A DNA stretch of 64,000 bases from Haliclystus octoradiatus (Eukaryota > Cnidaria > Staurozoa > Stauromedusae > Haliclystidae), in NCBI GenBank assembly GCA_916610825.1, contig OU744453.1, forward strand, positions 12,419,826-12,483,825, written 5' to 3'. The stretch's first letter is position 1; each line of letters starts with the position of its first letter. Positions 24,325 through 35,631 of this stretch are shown piece by piece. Below the pieces are notes generated by a model. That model saw nothing but the letters and a program-made list of their open reading frames with translations. It ran no database searches and was not told the DNA's origin. The position numbers were made by a program, and so were the translations under genes.

Positions 24325-27300
24325 ATGGCAACTTTTCGTGGGCGTCTTCCGCCTGAATTCAATCCTGGTCAACGTGATGCATATGACCGATTTACGAAGT
24401 GGAAATTCGGTTTCCAAACCTATATGACTGCCACCGACTTAGCACTGCAATCAGAAGCAAAGAAGCTTGCTATTCTCTACAACATTGCAGGCGAAGAGTT
24501 CCGGCAATTTACCAAGAAAAACTGTACGTTTAATTTGGCCGACAACACGGAAACTGTCACTAATGTCCTCAAAGGAATAACTAAGATCCTGAAACCACAG
24601 AGACGACATTTGGAATACCGTTGTAAGTTATTTGATTGTCGTCAAAGTGAAGACGAGCCAATACATGAATACTTACAACAATTGAGAAATTTATATGATG
24701 AGACTGGTTACACTGACCGCACCCTAACCGGAGATATGTTAATGCGGGATTTGTTGGTTCGTGGTGTCCGAAACGAAGACGCAAAACGATTATTATTGCA
24801 ACAGGATTTTGACTCTTTAACTATTGACGAATGTACAAAATTAGTCTCAAGTTATGAAACTGTTAATAGATCAGATGCTGTTAAAACAGAGATTATCGCC
24901 GCTACAACTGCAAATAATACAAAGATTATCGATTCATGCAAATATTGTGGACGATCGCACGCTGTTGGACGCTGTCCTGCATATGGGAAATCATGTTCAT
25001 CATGTGGACTTCGTAATCATTTTCACAGCGTTTGTCAGCGTAGTAAATATGCGAATGACAGTGTTAACAAGACAAGGACGCCATCACAGCATAAAGTATC
25101 TGTCAGGCGTAAATCACATCGCTCTGATAAAAGCGCTGCTCTTGACAATGAGGATAACACCTCATCATCGAATGAGTCGGAAATTTCTTTTGCATTAACT
25201 TCCGCTCAGCCAGGTGAGCGTGCTTATGTACATTTATTTGTAAACGGAGACCCTTTGAAATTTTTAATCGATCCTGGAAGTACGGCAACGATGTTACCTG
25301 TAGAATATTTAAAGAAAGGTCAAGAATTTAAAATGTTTACTGACACTTTTGTGAAACCATGGAATAGTAAAAAGATACCTATTATTGCTGAAGGAAAAAT
25401 CAAAGTGTCGGCCTCATCAAGCGACAAGGCAATTTTGATCAAGGCTAAATGTATAAAGAAATTAAAATGTCCTCTGTTGAGTTATTCCGACTATTTATTA
25501 TTAGGAGGACAGCCGTTACAATTACCTGAAGCATACGATGTCAGCGTAAGTGCTGTCGATGAAACGCTAGGAAATATTGGTGTTGCAACAATTAATGTTA
25601 AATCTAATGTTACACCTATTGTTCAAGGTGCACGAAAACTTGCTTTCAGATTACATAAACCAGTTGAAAAAGAAATAGAAAAGATGGTTAAAGCTGATAT
25701 ATTGGAGAGAGTGACTGGCCCTAGTAAATGGTTATCGCCGATTGTTGTCGCTTGGCGAAAAAATGGAAATGTACGTCTTTGCGGCGATTTTAGACGTTTA
25801 AACGAAGCTGTTCAACGAGAACGTTATGCCATTCCAAACGCTGATTCATTTTTCGCTAAGATGTCTGGTTCCAAATACTTTTCCTGTTTGGATTTAGAGT
25901 CCGGGTTTCATCAAATCAAACTCGATGCGGATTCTTCGGAATTAACTACAATCTCAACTCATATTGGAAATTATAAATTTAAACGTTTACCTTTTGGTGT
26001 GAGCTCTGCTCCTGAATTGTTTCAAAGAGTTATGTCAGATCATTTAGTTGATCTTCCTGGATGTCTAGTTTATATCGACGATATAATTATATTTGGCAAA
26101 GACCGTACTGAACATGACGCTCGTCTAAATGCTGTTTTACGACGTTTAAAATCCATTGGGGCAAAATTAAATAAAAAGAAATGTAAATTTGCGCAAGAAC
26201 AGTTGCTTTATCTTGGTCATTCAATTTCTGCTGCTGGTCTGGCTCCAGATCTTACAAAAATTACCGAAGCTTTGGCATTACAACCACCAAAGTCTGTCAC
26301 AGAAGCGCGTCGTTTGTTAGGTATGTTAAACTACTTGCAAAAATTTTTACCTTCATTATCTAACAATTTAAAAGCCATACGAGATATATTGAAGGGCTCA
26401 TATGATCAGAGCGCTATTGATAATTGTTGGGATAAAATGAAGGATGATTTACGATGTGCTGCAACTACTTCGTTTGCATTTTATGATTGTAATGCTACTA
26501 CTGCTGTTTTGTCCGATGCAAGTCCACATGGATTAGGAGCTGTGCTCATGCAATTGCATAACAATGAATGGAAGCCTGTTTTGTGCGCTAGTCGATCCCT
26601 CACCTCCACTGAGCAGAAATACTCGCAGATGGAGCGTGAACTATTATCTATTGTGTTTGGTGCTACTCGTTTCCGACAATCTATTTTGGGTGGTCCTGTA
26701 CAATTTTGGACTGACCATAAACCTTTAGAGTCTATTTGGAAAAAACCATTTGACGATGTTGCCCCTCGTTTACAGCGTATGTTAATGAGATTAGCTTCTT
26801 TTGGGGGCACTATTTGTTATAAACCGGCCCGTGAACAGATGAATACATTAGCAGATACTTTATCTCGTTCACCTATTGCGGATGACACCACTGAATTGTC
26901 TACTAAAGATTATAGTGAAATTGCATCAGTTGTTCTTGATGACGCTACACAATTTCTTACTCCTGAAATTGTGTCTATAAAAGAAGTTTCCCGCGAAACA
27001 GCTGCAAGTAATGCGTTGTCGTTAGTTATCAATTGTTTAGAGACTAGTAATTGGTCTAACTTACCTGAAAATTTGGATTGTTATTTTAAAGAACGTTATT
27101 CATTATCTGTTTCTTCACAGCCACGTTTACTGCTAAGAGGTTCACAGATTGTCATTCCATCTACCTTACGTGAACGTGTTATTTATTCTGCGCACGACAG
27201 TCATGTTGGCTTAAAATCTACATTGTCTAATTTATCATCAGTATGGTGGCCTGGTTTGACCAAAGAAGTAAAAACTGTTATTGAACATTGTGAACAATGT

Positions 27301-28158
27301 AAAGAATTCGATGAACGGTGGCCTAATACTGAGTTAAAGCCATCTGATGTATTACCGCCGTGGCACACTTTAGCCATGGATATTTTCCATGTAGATGGTA
27401 AACCATATTTAAGTATTGTTGATTATGGGTCTCGTTACCCTGAAGTGTTTTCTATAAAACGTGAGAAAACGCCTGATATTTTAGATGCTTTAGAATCTGT
27501 ATTTTGTTCTCATGGTCCGTGTTTAGAGATCATGTCTGATAACGGATCGCAGTTTACGTCTAAGAAGTTTAAGTCATTTTTGTCATCATGGGGCGTTACA
27601 ATTCGACACTCGGCCCCGCGATACCCCAGATCTAATGGGATGGTTGAACGTTTTCACCGGACTTTTAAAAGACGATGGTCTCGTTGTGACGATCTTAGTA
27701 ATAACCAACGTTTACGTCACGTTTTATTTATTATGCGTACTTCTCATCATCGTATGATCGGTACATCGCCTTTGCATGCTTTGACAGGTCGACGTCCTAT
27801 AACGGCAATTCCTGCTTTATTTTCATCAAAAGCTGTAAATGTAGATAGTCAATTAAAAGCTAAGTTAGCAATGAAAAAATATCACGATAGCGGTAATAAT
27901 ATTAGTAATGTACCTATTCCCAATGACGGGGAAAGAGTTTTATTTAGACATGGTAACAATAATGTCCGTGGTATTGCAGTAAGTTCGTCTGAAGACCGTA
28001 CAACAATTTCAACAGATTCCGGTCAGCAACTTGTGAGGGCTAGGTCTCATGTGAGACCAACCTCAAGATTTAATAATAATGATAATGTACATACACGATC
28101 TGGACGAGTTAGTAAACCGCCTGTGCGTTTTGATCCATCCGATCCTTCTACACATTAA
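24325..28158 (+). CDS. Ty3/gypsy gag-pol polyprotein (single fused frame)
   Basis: 1277 residues encoding the replication and integration proteins of the element. The order is Gag (about 1-200), two zinc knuckles (205-237, C-x2-C-x3-H-x4-C and C-x2-C-x4-H-x4-C), aspartic protease with Asp316 in 'LIDPGST', reverse transcriptase with 'LPFGVSSAP' and the YIDD box at 583-586, RNase H ('LSDASPHG', Asp731), integrase with an N-terminal His2Cys2 finger ('HDSHVG...CEQC') and a DD35E triad (Asp1019, Asp1072, Glu1108), and a short basic C-terminus. The protease active site reads D-P-G-S where D-S/T-G is usual. Gag and Pol share one frame with no shift or stop, so another way of setting their ratio must exist. 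I see no env frame. Confidence 0.95.
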   Translation: MATFRGRLPPEFNPGQRDAYDRFTKWKFGFQTYMTATDLALQSEAKKLAILYNIAGEEFRQFTKKNCTFNLADNTETVTNVLKGITKILKPQRRHLEYRCKLFDCRQSEDEPIHEYLQQLRNLYDETGYTDRTLTGDMLMRDLLVRGVRNEDAKRLLLQQDFDSLTIDECTKLVSSYETVNRSDAVKTEIIAATTANNTKIIDSCKYCGRSHAVGRCPAYGKSCSSCGLRNHFHSVCQRSKYANDSVNKTRTPSQHKVSVRRKSHRSDKSAALDNEDNTSSSNESEISFALTSAQPGERAYVHLFVNGDPLKFLIDPGSTATMLPVEYLKKGQEFKMFTDTFVKPWNSKKIPIIAEGKIKVSASSSDKAILIKAKCIKKLKCPLLSYSDYLLLGGQPLQLPEAYDVSVSAVDETLGNIGVATINVKSNVTPIVQGARKLAFRLHKPVEKEIEKMVKADILERVTGPSKWLSPIVVAWRKNGNVRLCGDFRRLNEAVQRERYAIPNADSFFAKMSGSKYFSCLDLESGFHQIKLDADSSELTTISTHIGNYKFKRLPFGVSSAPELFQRVMSDHLVDLPGCLVYIDDIIIFGKDRTEHDARLNAVLRRLKSIGAKLNKKKCKFAQEQLLYLGHSISAAGLAPDLTKITEALALQPPKSVTEARRLLGMLNYLQKFLPSLSNNLKAIRDILKGSYDQSAIDNCWDKMKDDLRCAATTSFAFYDCNATTAVLSDASPHGLGAVLMQLHNNEWKPVLCASRSLTSTEQKYSQMERELLSIVFGATRFRQSILGGPVQFWTDHKPLESIWKKPFDDVAPRLQRMLMRLASFGGTICYKPAREQMNTLADTLSRSPIADDTTELSTKDYSEIASVVLDDATQFLTPEIVSIKEVSRETAASNALSLVINCLETSNWSNLPENLDCYFKERYSLSVSSQPRLLLRGSQIVIPSTLRERVIYSAHDSHVGLKSTLSNLSSVWWPGLTKEVKTVIEHCEQCKEFDERWPNTELKPSDVLPPWHTLAMDIFHVDGKPYLSIVDYGSRYPEVFSIKREKTPDILDALESVFCSHGPCLEIMSDNGSQFTSKKFKSFLSSWGVTIRHSAPRYPRSNGMVERFHRTFKRRWSRCDDLSNNQRLRHVLFIMRTSHHRMIGTSPLHALTGRRPITAIPALFSSKAVNVDSQLKAKLAMKKYHDSGNNISNVPIPNDGERVLFRHGNNNVRGIAVSSSEDRTTISTDSGQQLVRARSHVRPTSRFNNNDNVHTRSGRVSKPPVRFDPSDPSTH

Positions 28159-28298
28159 TCAGGTGTCGTTAACGTTGTTCTTCTTATAATTAAATACTTC
28201 TTGCTGTTACATATTTATTCGATAATTTGATTTAAATACTTCATATAATTATACATAATTAATAACTAAAATTAATAAACTTTTGAAGAAGAAGCGAG

Positions 28299-28457
28299 TG
28301 TTGGTTTAGCATGAGTTAGAGGCCAGCCTCGTGATAGAATGTATAAGTAAGAGGATCAAGAGATGTGAGACAGAAGAGTTTGGAAGCGGATCTGAATTAT
28401 ACTTGATGTTGTTATATTACTAACGTTGTATTCTTTATGTATTTATCCGACTCTACA
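28299..28457 (+). repeat. right LTR of the Ty3/gypsy element
   Basis: 159 bp, identical to the left LTR, preceded by a purine-rich tract and followed by the TAAT duplication. Confidence 0.9.
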
Positions 28458-28800
28458 TAATCTATAAGAAGTTGAATGTATCAGCAGTAAAGTCGTCAGC
28501 AAACTGCACAAGCGTTGTATGTTTAACTATAAGTAACAGGTCATTGACGCAAACTAGAAATAGTAGAGGGACCAATATTGAACTTTATGGGACTCCAGTC
28601 GATACTTTTATTACATCCGATTCAATTCCATTGACTTTAACAAACTGACGACGAATTGTTAAGTAGGATGCAAACCATTCCTGTGCACTATCAGAAAAAT
28701 CAATTAACTCTAATTTTTTCAATAAAGTAATATGATCAATGCTGTCGAATGCTTTGCTGAGATCGAGTAGAGTCAAGATGGAAACTCTGCGCTGATCCAT
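28458..28800 (-). pseudogene. LINE reverse transcriptase relic, 5' part, split by the Ty3/gypsy insertion
   Basis: From 28800 downward the minus strand encodes 'LLDLSKAFDSIDH', 'WFASYL..RRQFVKVNG' and 'VSTGVP', then a stop where Gln is expected, 'SILVPLLFLVCVNDL', and 'FADDF', the reverse transcriptase catalytic box. The chain resumes at 24098. This dates the LTR element as younger than the LINE. Confidence 0.8.
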
Positions 28801-28879
28801 GTTTTCTCAATCAAGTGGATTGGGATTTTTTCCTATGGCAACAACACTATGATAACATTTTCTCCATTGTGGTTCAAGA

Positions 28880-29480
28880 TTTGTCACTCCAACAGGTTCT
28901 GTTACTAGCTGTGGTTTGACGTATCCAGAAACGCCGTATTTTTCTACTTGGATCTCCTTTTAAAGTCTGATCGATCACGAACCACTATAAGCAATCCTGA
29001 GCTACAAAACACTGGACAGCATCAAGACACCTTGCATCACACCATTTATAGAAAACTGGCAAGTTATCTCTTTACCGTTGTATACAGCATGTGATAGTGG
29101 AATACCTCTCTCGAAATCCAGTGGATCAACCTGAAGAAGATGATCTTGCAGGGGAAATTGAAATTGAAAGCTGTGCCTTCTTTGTCTTTGTATGGTTACG
29201 GCAGAAATCCCTCAGCTGTCGAGCAACAATCTTCTTTTTGAGAAAGTCATTACCACTGGTGCCACAGATGGGTAATACTGCAAGCTCCATGCTGCAATTC
29301 CTAACCAACCAAGTCATGAAGCATGGCAGGACAACAGCTTTGAAGAATTCAAAACTTTTCACAAAGGTTTATCTATACAGGTAGAGAACGTCATATTATT
29401 TCAGCAGCACCGCCTACATCTCATCAAGGAGGGGTTCAAACACTATGCGGTGCTTGTGAATGAATCTTCTGGCCTGGCTT
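28880..29480 (+). pseudogene. decayed gypsy-type pol fragment (RNase H end)
   Basis: Broken frames around 28920-29110 suggest the end of a gypsy RNase H: a 'GSPFKV..ITNH' block and then 'HVIVEYLSRNP', resembling the usual 'ADxLSRNP' closing motif. Downstream sequence to about 29480 is open in places but not recognisable. It is unrelated to the intact element at 24099-28457. Confidence 0.4.
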
Positions 29481-29818
29481 TACCAAGGAAATAACCAACT
29501 TCAGAAAAAATTGTTCACTGTTCCCAAAACTTCTTGCCAGTTTAGGCAAATAGACTCTTCTTCCTGAAATCTCAGCAATTCGACAAGGTAAAGCAATTGC
29601 TATGGATTTGGTCTCTTTTGCAGGTGAAGAGTACTTGGTGATAACAGACAAGTATTCTGATTGGAAACAAGTGCACAGATCTCAAAGACCAACCAAATAG
29701 ACGGACTGCTGGGCTTATCCTTTCCTTAGCAGCAGGTGTATTTTGCAATTCAATTAGTGAATGCTCGTGTCTGGAGAGAGCCACATGGGATGAACTTTGT
29801 CATCAAGGCTTCCATGAT

Positions 29819-30062
29819 TGTTTTGAATGTTTTATAGTTTGTTTACTAATTTAAAGCCATTATGTATAAGCCTCATTATTTTTCATGTATTGAATAAGAG
29901 GCAGTTTAGTAATTGTTAGGACTGAAGAGCACATGGTTTAAAAAACGATATACAGTTTGAAAAACCAGTAAAATATATATTTTCAAGTTAGAATAAAGTG
30001 TTTTATTAATTTGACTTTACTTTCCCTGTATGTGGAGAAGACATTTGCAAGTTTTTTGTTCA
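29819..30062 (+). repeat. left LTR of the BEL/Pao element
   Basis: It matches 35374-35627 with substitutions and a few indels. It begins TGTTTTGAATGTTTTATA and ends near TTGTTCA. Confidence 0.8.
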
Positions 30063-30103
30063 GTTTTTCAAACTTTGGCTTAATGCTAACTTAAAGAAGA
30101 AAG

Positions 30104-33100
30104 ATGCCAGGAATTCAGTTAGAAAGAGAGCTAAGGAAACTAAAAAGATTGGAGATCATAAGGGGAGCACATAAGCACATAAGGCTCAAGAAGAAGTAGA
30201 GCAGGCCTTCTCCGAGGATCTTGATGTTGACACATTAAATTATCTATGGGATATAATGCACAAACATGTGGAGAACTTGAAAGTTGTTGTGGAAAGTTAT
30301 GTTGAATCAGCTTTACACGTAGAGCCGGTAGAGGCAATAGATGAAGATGAAGCCATATTATATGAGACCACAATTGACAACTTGAGATCTCCAGTAACTT
30401 TGTCTAGAACAAAGATTGCAAGAATGATGAAGATTGTGGAAGATCATGCTAAAAAATTAGATACTCAAATGGAGATAGTAGATCAAGATATGGATTCCAA
30501 TAAAGAGAAGGACAATGATCTAAATTTAATGGAACTTGAGTAATCAATCAATGAGATAGGACATATAGAAGGAAACACAGATTCTGCCTCAGCCATTATA
30601 GTAGAGTCTCAAAGCACCGTAGCTGTCAGTGATATCAGTGTGGCATTAGAAAAGCTGACAGACATTGTATCAAATCAAAAAGAAGTAAATGAGCTCAATC
30701 AAAAACTTTTTGCAGAATTATCTAAAGGAAAAAAGCCTGATAATGCAGGTGTTCGCCTTGGAGCTATACAACCAGACGCCTGGAATGGGAATCTCAAGGA
30801 TTATTTTTGCTGGAAAACAGTATTTATAGAGACACTAAATGCAGCAAAACAAATAGATCCATCAATATACAAGACATATTTGTTTAAGGGCGTTGCCTGA
30901 TAATTATCAGGAAGATGCCAGAGTTAGCAGCAACATACAAGAAGCATTTGAAAAGATTGAAATCAGAATCAATAACAATACGGTGTACAAAGTCATTATC
31001 AACTATTTTGAAAAATTACCACAAGCAGAAAGGTTTAATGAAGCAATTGTTATCATGGCTACTCAGATCGAAAGACTAGACAAGAGCCTTACTATTCAGC
31101 ATTTGGCTAGGCACATGAGAAACATTTCAAAATCTTTACCATCCAAATACGATAAAGTACCAACGAAAACGGCAACAGGAAAGAAGGGAGTAATTAGCTC
31201 TATGTCAAGTAATGATGATTGTATGTGCAAAATGTATTGTAGCGGTTTAGCAAAATGTCCACTGTTTAAGGAAAAATCCATCGCAGAATGACGAAATTTT
31301 GCTGCAGAAGAAGGAAGTTGTTACAATTGTCTGGGTAAAGATCATTAAGCAAGAAGATGCCAGATCAAGAAAAAATGTGCGAAATGCAATAAAAGACACC
31401 ATGATTTATTATATATTGAAAGCAAATGTGAATCAGCTGAAAAGTCAACAACAAAAATCACTAAAAAGAAGCAGACAAACCCCAGAGTGAGGTCACTTCA
31501 AAATCAAATTCCATATTGAAAGAAGGGATAAGGCTACCGGTATTAGTAGCAGAAATTGAAGACAGTGATGGTGATTGGCACGCGATAAGGTGCTTAATTG
31601 ATTCTGGTTATACAACATCGCTGATACGAACAGAGCTGGTAAAGGTGTTAGGCTTGTCTGGAGAAAAGGTAGAAATCAAGTACGAAGTTGTTGGTGGCGA
31701 AAAGAAGAAAGAAAAAACTAAAACATTCACTGCGCAAATTAAGAACCCTGATGGTAGCTACGAGAGAGATATTCAATTACATGGCATTGGTAAGCCATGC
31801 GGTTCAGCGCCAAAGCTTGCAAGGGGATTCTTTGATGAACATGAACATTTACAACCTATTCAATCAATGTTAGATGTAGATGGAGGATGTATAGATGTTT
31901 TGATTGGACAAGACATTGGTTTCTTACTGAAATAACTGGCAAGTCTATCAACTTGTGAAAAATCTCCTAGAGGAGTATAATACCCTCTAGGGTGGACAGT
32001 TGTGGGAGAGGTTCAAATAGATAGTAATCAATTAAATCTATTTCTTGGCTTAAAAAGAATCAACGTTCTAGAGGCTGTCATAGATGACACAGAAAAAGAA
32101 TTAAGAAGGCTGATGTTATCTGACCAGATTGGAATTAAGCCTACTAAGCTTTGTGCATGTTCCAAAAAACAATTTGATGAAGCAAAATTTATTGAACATG
32201 TGAACAAGCACACCAGGATGGCTGATGGTCACATAGTAGTAAAACTATCATGAAAAGAAGGGTATCCAAGTGCTATAGTCAACAACCGGCAACAAGCAAT
32301 TCATTCATTGGAGAGACTAGAGAAAAGATTAAAAAGGAATGCATCGTTAGAAGCATTTGATAAACAAGTGAATGAACCAATTGAATAATCATTTATTAAA
32401 GAAATTACTCCAGGAAATGAAAATGCATTTTACTTAGATATCCATCCTGTTTACAGAGAAGATAGTGCTTCAACACCACTTCGCATTGTCCATAATGCAG
32501 CGATGCCTATTCGTCCAGTAGTAACATACAATGACTGTTTTGAAAAGGGACCCGATTATAATAATCAGCTGTTTGGGGTTCTGATGAGATGGCGAGAAGA
32601 CAGAGTGGCAATTCATGATGACATTTCAAAAATGTTCAATCGAATCTTTGTAGAAGAGGAGGATCAACCATACCAACGTATTCTTTGGAGAGGGTGTGAC
32701 GCCAGCCAATCAGTCCCAACTTGGCAGCAAGCTCAATCAATCAGATACCTGGGTAACCTATGTAGAGAGGAATTGCAAATTGCAAGTGATGTCCTGAAAT
32801 CAGACATTTACGTTGATGATATTGCAACCTCGTTCAAAGATGTACAACAAGGAAAGCAAGCCATAAGGGAAATAAATTCAATTCTCCAACATGGTGAAAA
32901 AATGGCACTCCAATAGGAAAATGCTATAGAAGCAGATGAAGACAGCGAAACACATATCGACATATTGGGCCATGAGTGGAATAAGGAAGAAGATACCATG
33001 AAGCTGAAGATACAAGAAGGAAATAATATACTAGCCTTCACAAAGAGAAGTATTTTGAATGGAATTACCTGATTCTGGGATCCAATGGGTCTTGTGTCTG

Positions 33101-35256
33101 CTGCTCTGATTGGCATGCAAATTGAGTTTCAGAAGTTGTGGGAGCGAGGCATCAAATTGAATGACGTATTGTCAAAAGAAGAGGAGGCAAGATGGAAAAA
33201 GATGTTCAAATAATTAGCACCCCTACAAAAAGCAGTTGCAAATAGATGTTTGAAACCAGAAGGAGCGAAAGATCCCCCACAACTTCATGCGTTTTCAGAT
33301 GGGAGATTAGACGCTTATGGAGCAGTGGTGTATCTGAGATGGGAAATGAATGATGGATTCTTTCAAATAGTCTATGTTGCAGCCAAGGCATTGGTCACAC
33401 CTCTGAGAATGAAAAGCATCCCGAATTTAGAGTTAGTTGGAATCATGATCAGATTGGTGGATGCAATCACAAAGTCTTTGAGGATGAATCTAGAGAGGGT
33501 TAAGTGTTGGAGTGACTCCTTAACAGCTCTGAGATGGGTCCAAGCAAGTTCAACAAAGTTCAAAGCTTTTGTACAATCAATAGTGTCTGAAATACAAGAG
33601 ACACTCTCACCAAGTATATTTCGACATGTTCCTGGAGAATCGAACCCAGCAGACGAATTAGCAAAAGAAAATACAGCTGAAGAGGTCACAGAGTGGCAGA
33701 AAGGTCCAGCAATAAGAAAGAAGAAGAAGAAGACAATTATGCAAAAGTACGTGGCCAAAGTGGCAACGAGGCAAAATGATGAAGAAACGTTCATGAACAA
33801 TAAAGTTTTGGGAGTTGCAGAGACGAAGGTGACATGGCGTGAAGCAATAGAAGCAGTGGAAACAGAGTTTGGCAAACAAGAGAGCCCGGAAACCCTTATT
33901 TTAAGAGAAATTCAAGAAAATGTCAACTTCAAAGATAAAAAACTGAGAAAATTATGTTCAACATATGACACATCAGATAAGATTTACAGAGTTGGAGGTC
34001 GATTAGGGAAAGTGACGTGGCTGCCTAAATAAGTTGTGGCTCCAGTGATTGTACCTAAAGGCACAATTGCAAGACTCATTGAAACACACTATCATAAAAA
34101 CTCCGGACATGGAGGAATGAGAAGAGCGCATGCAGAAGTTGTAACAAGTGGGTAGTGGGTATTGGATAATCAGTGTAACAAGAACTCTGAATTCGGTACA
34201 ACAGAAATGTCTTCAATGCAGAGTGATGAAACGACCACTTTTAGAACAAAAGATGGGAGAATTACCAACATTTCGAATGCTTAAAGATCAAACACCATTT
34301 GAAGCCATAGCAGCAGATTGCTTTGGGCCACTCCAAGTGAAGTTATACAGAAATAGAAACATATCTGGACACGTGGTGATCTTCACCTGCCTAACGAGTC
34401 GAGCTATTCATCTTGAACTAATCTATGATCAAGTTGGAGGGGGAGTTGGTTTAACTACTGAAAAATTATTGCTAGCCTTCTGGAGATTTGTAGTAGTCAG
34501 GAGAAACAGGTCTGGGACAATTTATACTGATGGTGGACCAAATTTAGTTGGAGCAGAGCCTATATGGAAAGAGATCACTAATAATTGGCAGGAAATAATG
34601 CAGACTAAGGAGATGAAGACAAAAGGATTGGTATGGATTTGGTACCCATCAAAAGCGTCACATATGAACGGTGCAGTTGAGTCGTTGATAAAAAGTGTAC
34701 GAAAAGCACTAGAAATCGTCATGGCTGAAAACAGCTGAATCCTTACACCAGATGAATGGACTACAGTTTGTACAAAGTAACGTAGTTGGTCAATTCCTGG
34801 CCATTATTTCCATGTAACTCGGAAGACCTATTACACGAAGCTGGGTTTATTACACCAAATAGCATTTTGCATGGAAGTAACCTTGTTGTAGATCAACCTA
34901 TTGCAAAGGAGTCAGTCAATCCTAGGAATCGAATGGATGTAATCCAAAGAAAAGTACATTTATTTTGGAAGCAATGGACTAAGTATATACCTCAGCAATT
35001 GAACATCAGAAATCGATGGTTCCGAACAAGAGAAAATCTTATACGAGGAGATTTTGATATTGAACTCAGAAAAAGCGTCAATGGCTTAGCTCCCAGAGCA
35101 ACATGGGAAGTGGCTACAGTTATTGAAAAATCTACAAGAGATGATGGTTTGGTGCGCAAGGTGAAGATCAGAACAAAGAAAGATGATTATGAAAGGCCAA
35201 TCAATAAATTAGCGTTGATCGCTACGGCTGAAGAACTTGAAGAAGACCAAAGTTAA
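30104..35256 (+). pseudogene. BEL/Pao gag-pol polyprotein, interrupted
   Basis: In order: a charged gag segment (30256-30543), a gag domain with 'AWNG.LKDYFCWKTVFIET' (30640-30900), a zinc knuckle around 31317-31420 ('CYNCLGKDH'), protease ('CLIDSGYTTSL', 31516-31935), reverse transcriptase ('DISKMFNRI', then 'YVDD' at 32809-32820), RNase H ('AFSDGRLDAYG', about 33290) and integrase ('IAADCFGP' about 34311, 'IYTDGGPN' about 34522, 'NGAVESLIKSVRKAL' about 34669). A C-terminal basic domain ends at 35256. Many in-frame stops (for example at 30541, 31291, 32251, 34030, 34736) and shifts separate the pieces. BEL/Pao is recognised from the protease and integrase motifs. Confidence 0.85.
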
Positions 35257-35373
35257 ACAAAGAAGTGTAAGCAATGTTCAACAAAAATATTGTTTAAATT
35301 TAAATTAGTTAACTGTAAACATTAGTCATAGAATTCGAGAGTCATCGAGACGTTTCCCTTTGCTGAGAAGGAC

Positions 35374-35627
35374 TGTTTTGAATGTTTTATATTTTTTTTA
35401 CAAATTTAAAGCCATTATGTATAAGCCGCATTATTTTGTATGTATTAAATACGAAGCAGTTTAGTAATTGTTAGGACTAAAGAGCACATGGTTTAAAAAA
35501 CGCTATACAGTTTGAAAAATCAGTAAAATATATATGTTCAAGATAGAAGAAAGTGCTTTATTAATTTGATTTTATTATTGCGTATTTTCCCTGTATGTGG
35601 AGAAGACATTTGTACGTTTTTGTTCCA
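35374..35627 (+). repeat. right LTR of the BEL/Pao element
   Basis: It matches the left LTR and is followed by the TGAT duplication. Confidence 0.8.
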
Positions 35628-35631
35628 TGAT

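Larger units (their letters stand above)
24099..28457 (+). mobile_element. full-length, apparently intact Ty3/gypsy LTR retrotransposon
   Basis: 4359 bp bounded by two 159-bp LTRs that I cannot tell apart base for base, each TG...CA, with TAAT at 24095-24098 and again at 28458-28461 as target duplication. After the left LTR comes a tRNA-primer-like TTGGCACAGTGG, and before the right LTR a purine tract (GAAGAAGAAGCGAG). One uninterrupted 1277-codon gag-pol frame fills the inside. Identical LTRs and an open frame point to a recent, possibly still mobile insertion. It sits inside an older minus-strand LINE. Confidence 0.9.
29819..35627 (+). mobile_element. BEL/Pao LTR retrotransposon, decayed, with both LTRs and target duplication
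   Basis: LTRs at 29819-30062 and 35374-35627 start TGTTTTGAATG and share most of their length with scattered differences. TGAT flanks both outer ends (29815-29818 and 35628-35631). About 5.8 kb in all. The interior has gag, zinc knuckle, protease, reverse transcriptase, RNase H and integrase pieces in BEL/Pao order, interrupted by stops and shifts. LTR divergence makes it older than the Ty3/gypsy copy nearby. Confidence 0.85.

Noticed and set aside
24581..26810. Open frames in other phases inside the gypsy polyprotein
   Set aside because: Shadows of the 1277-codon frame.
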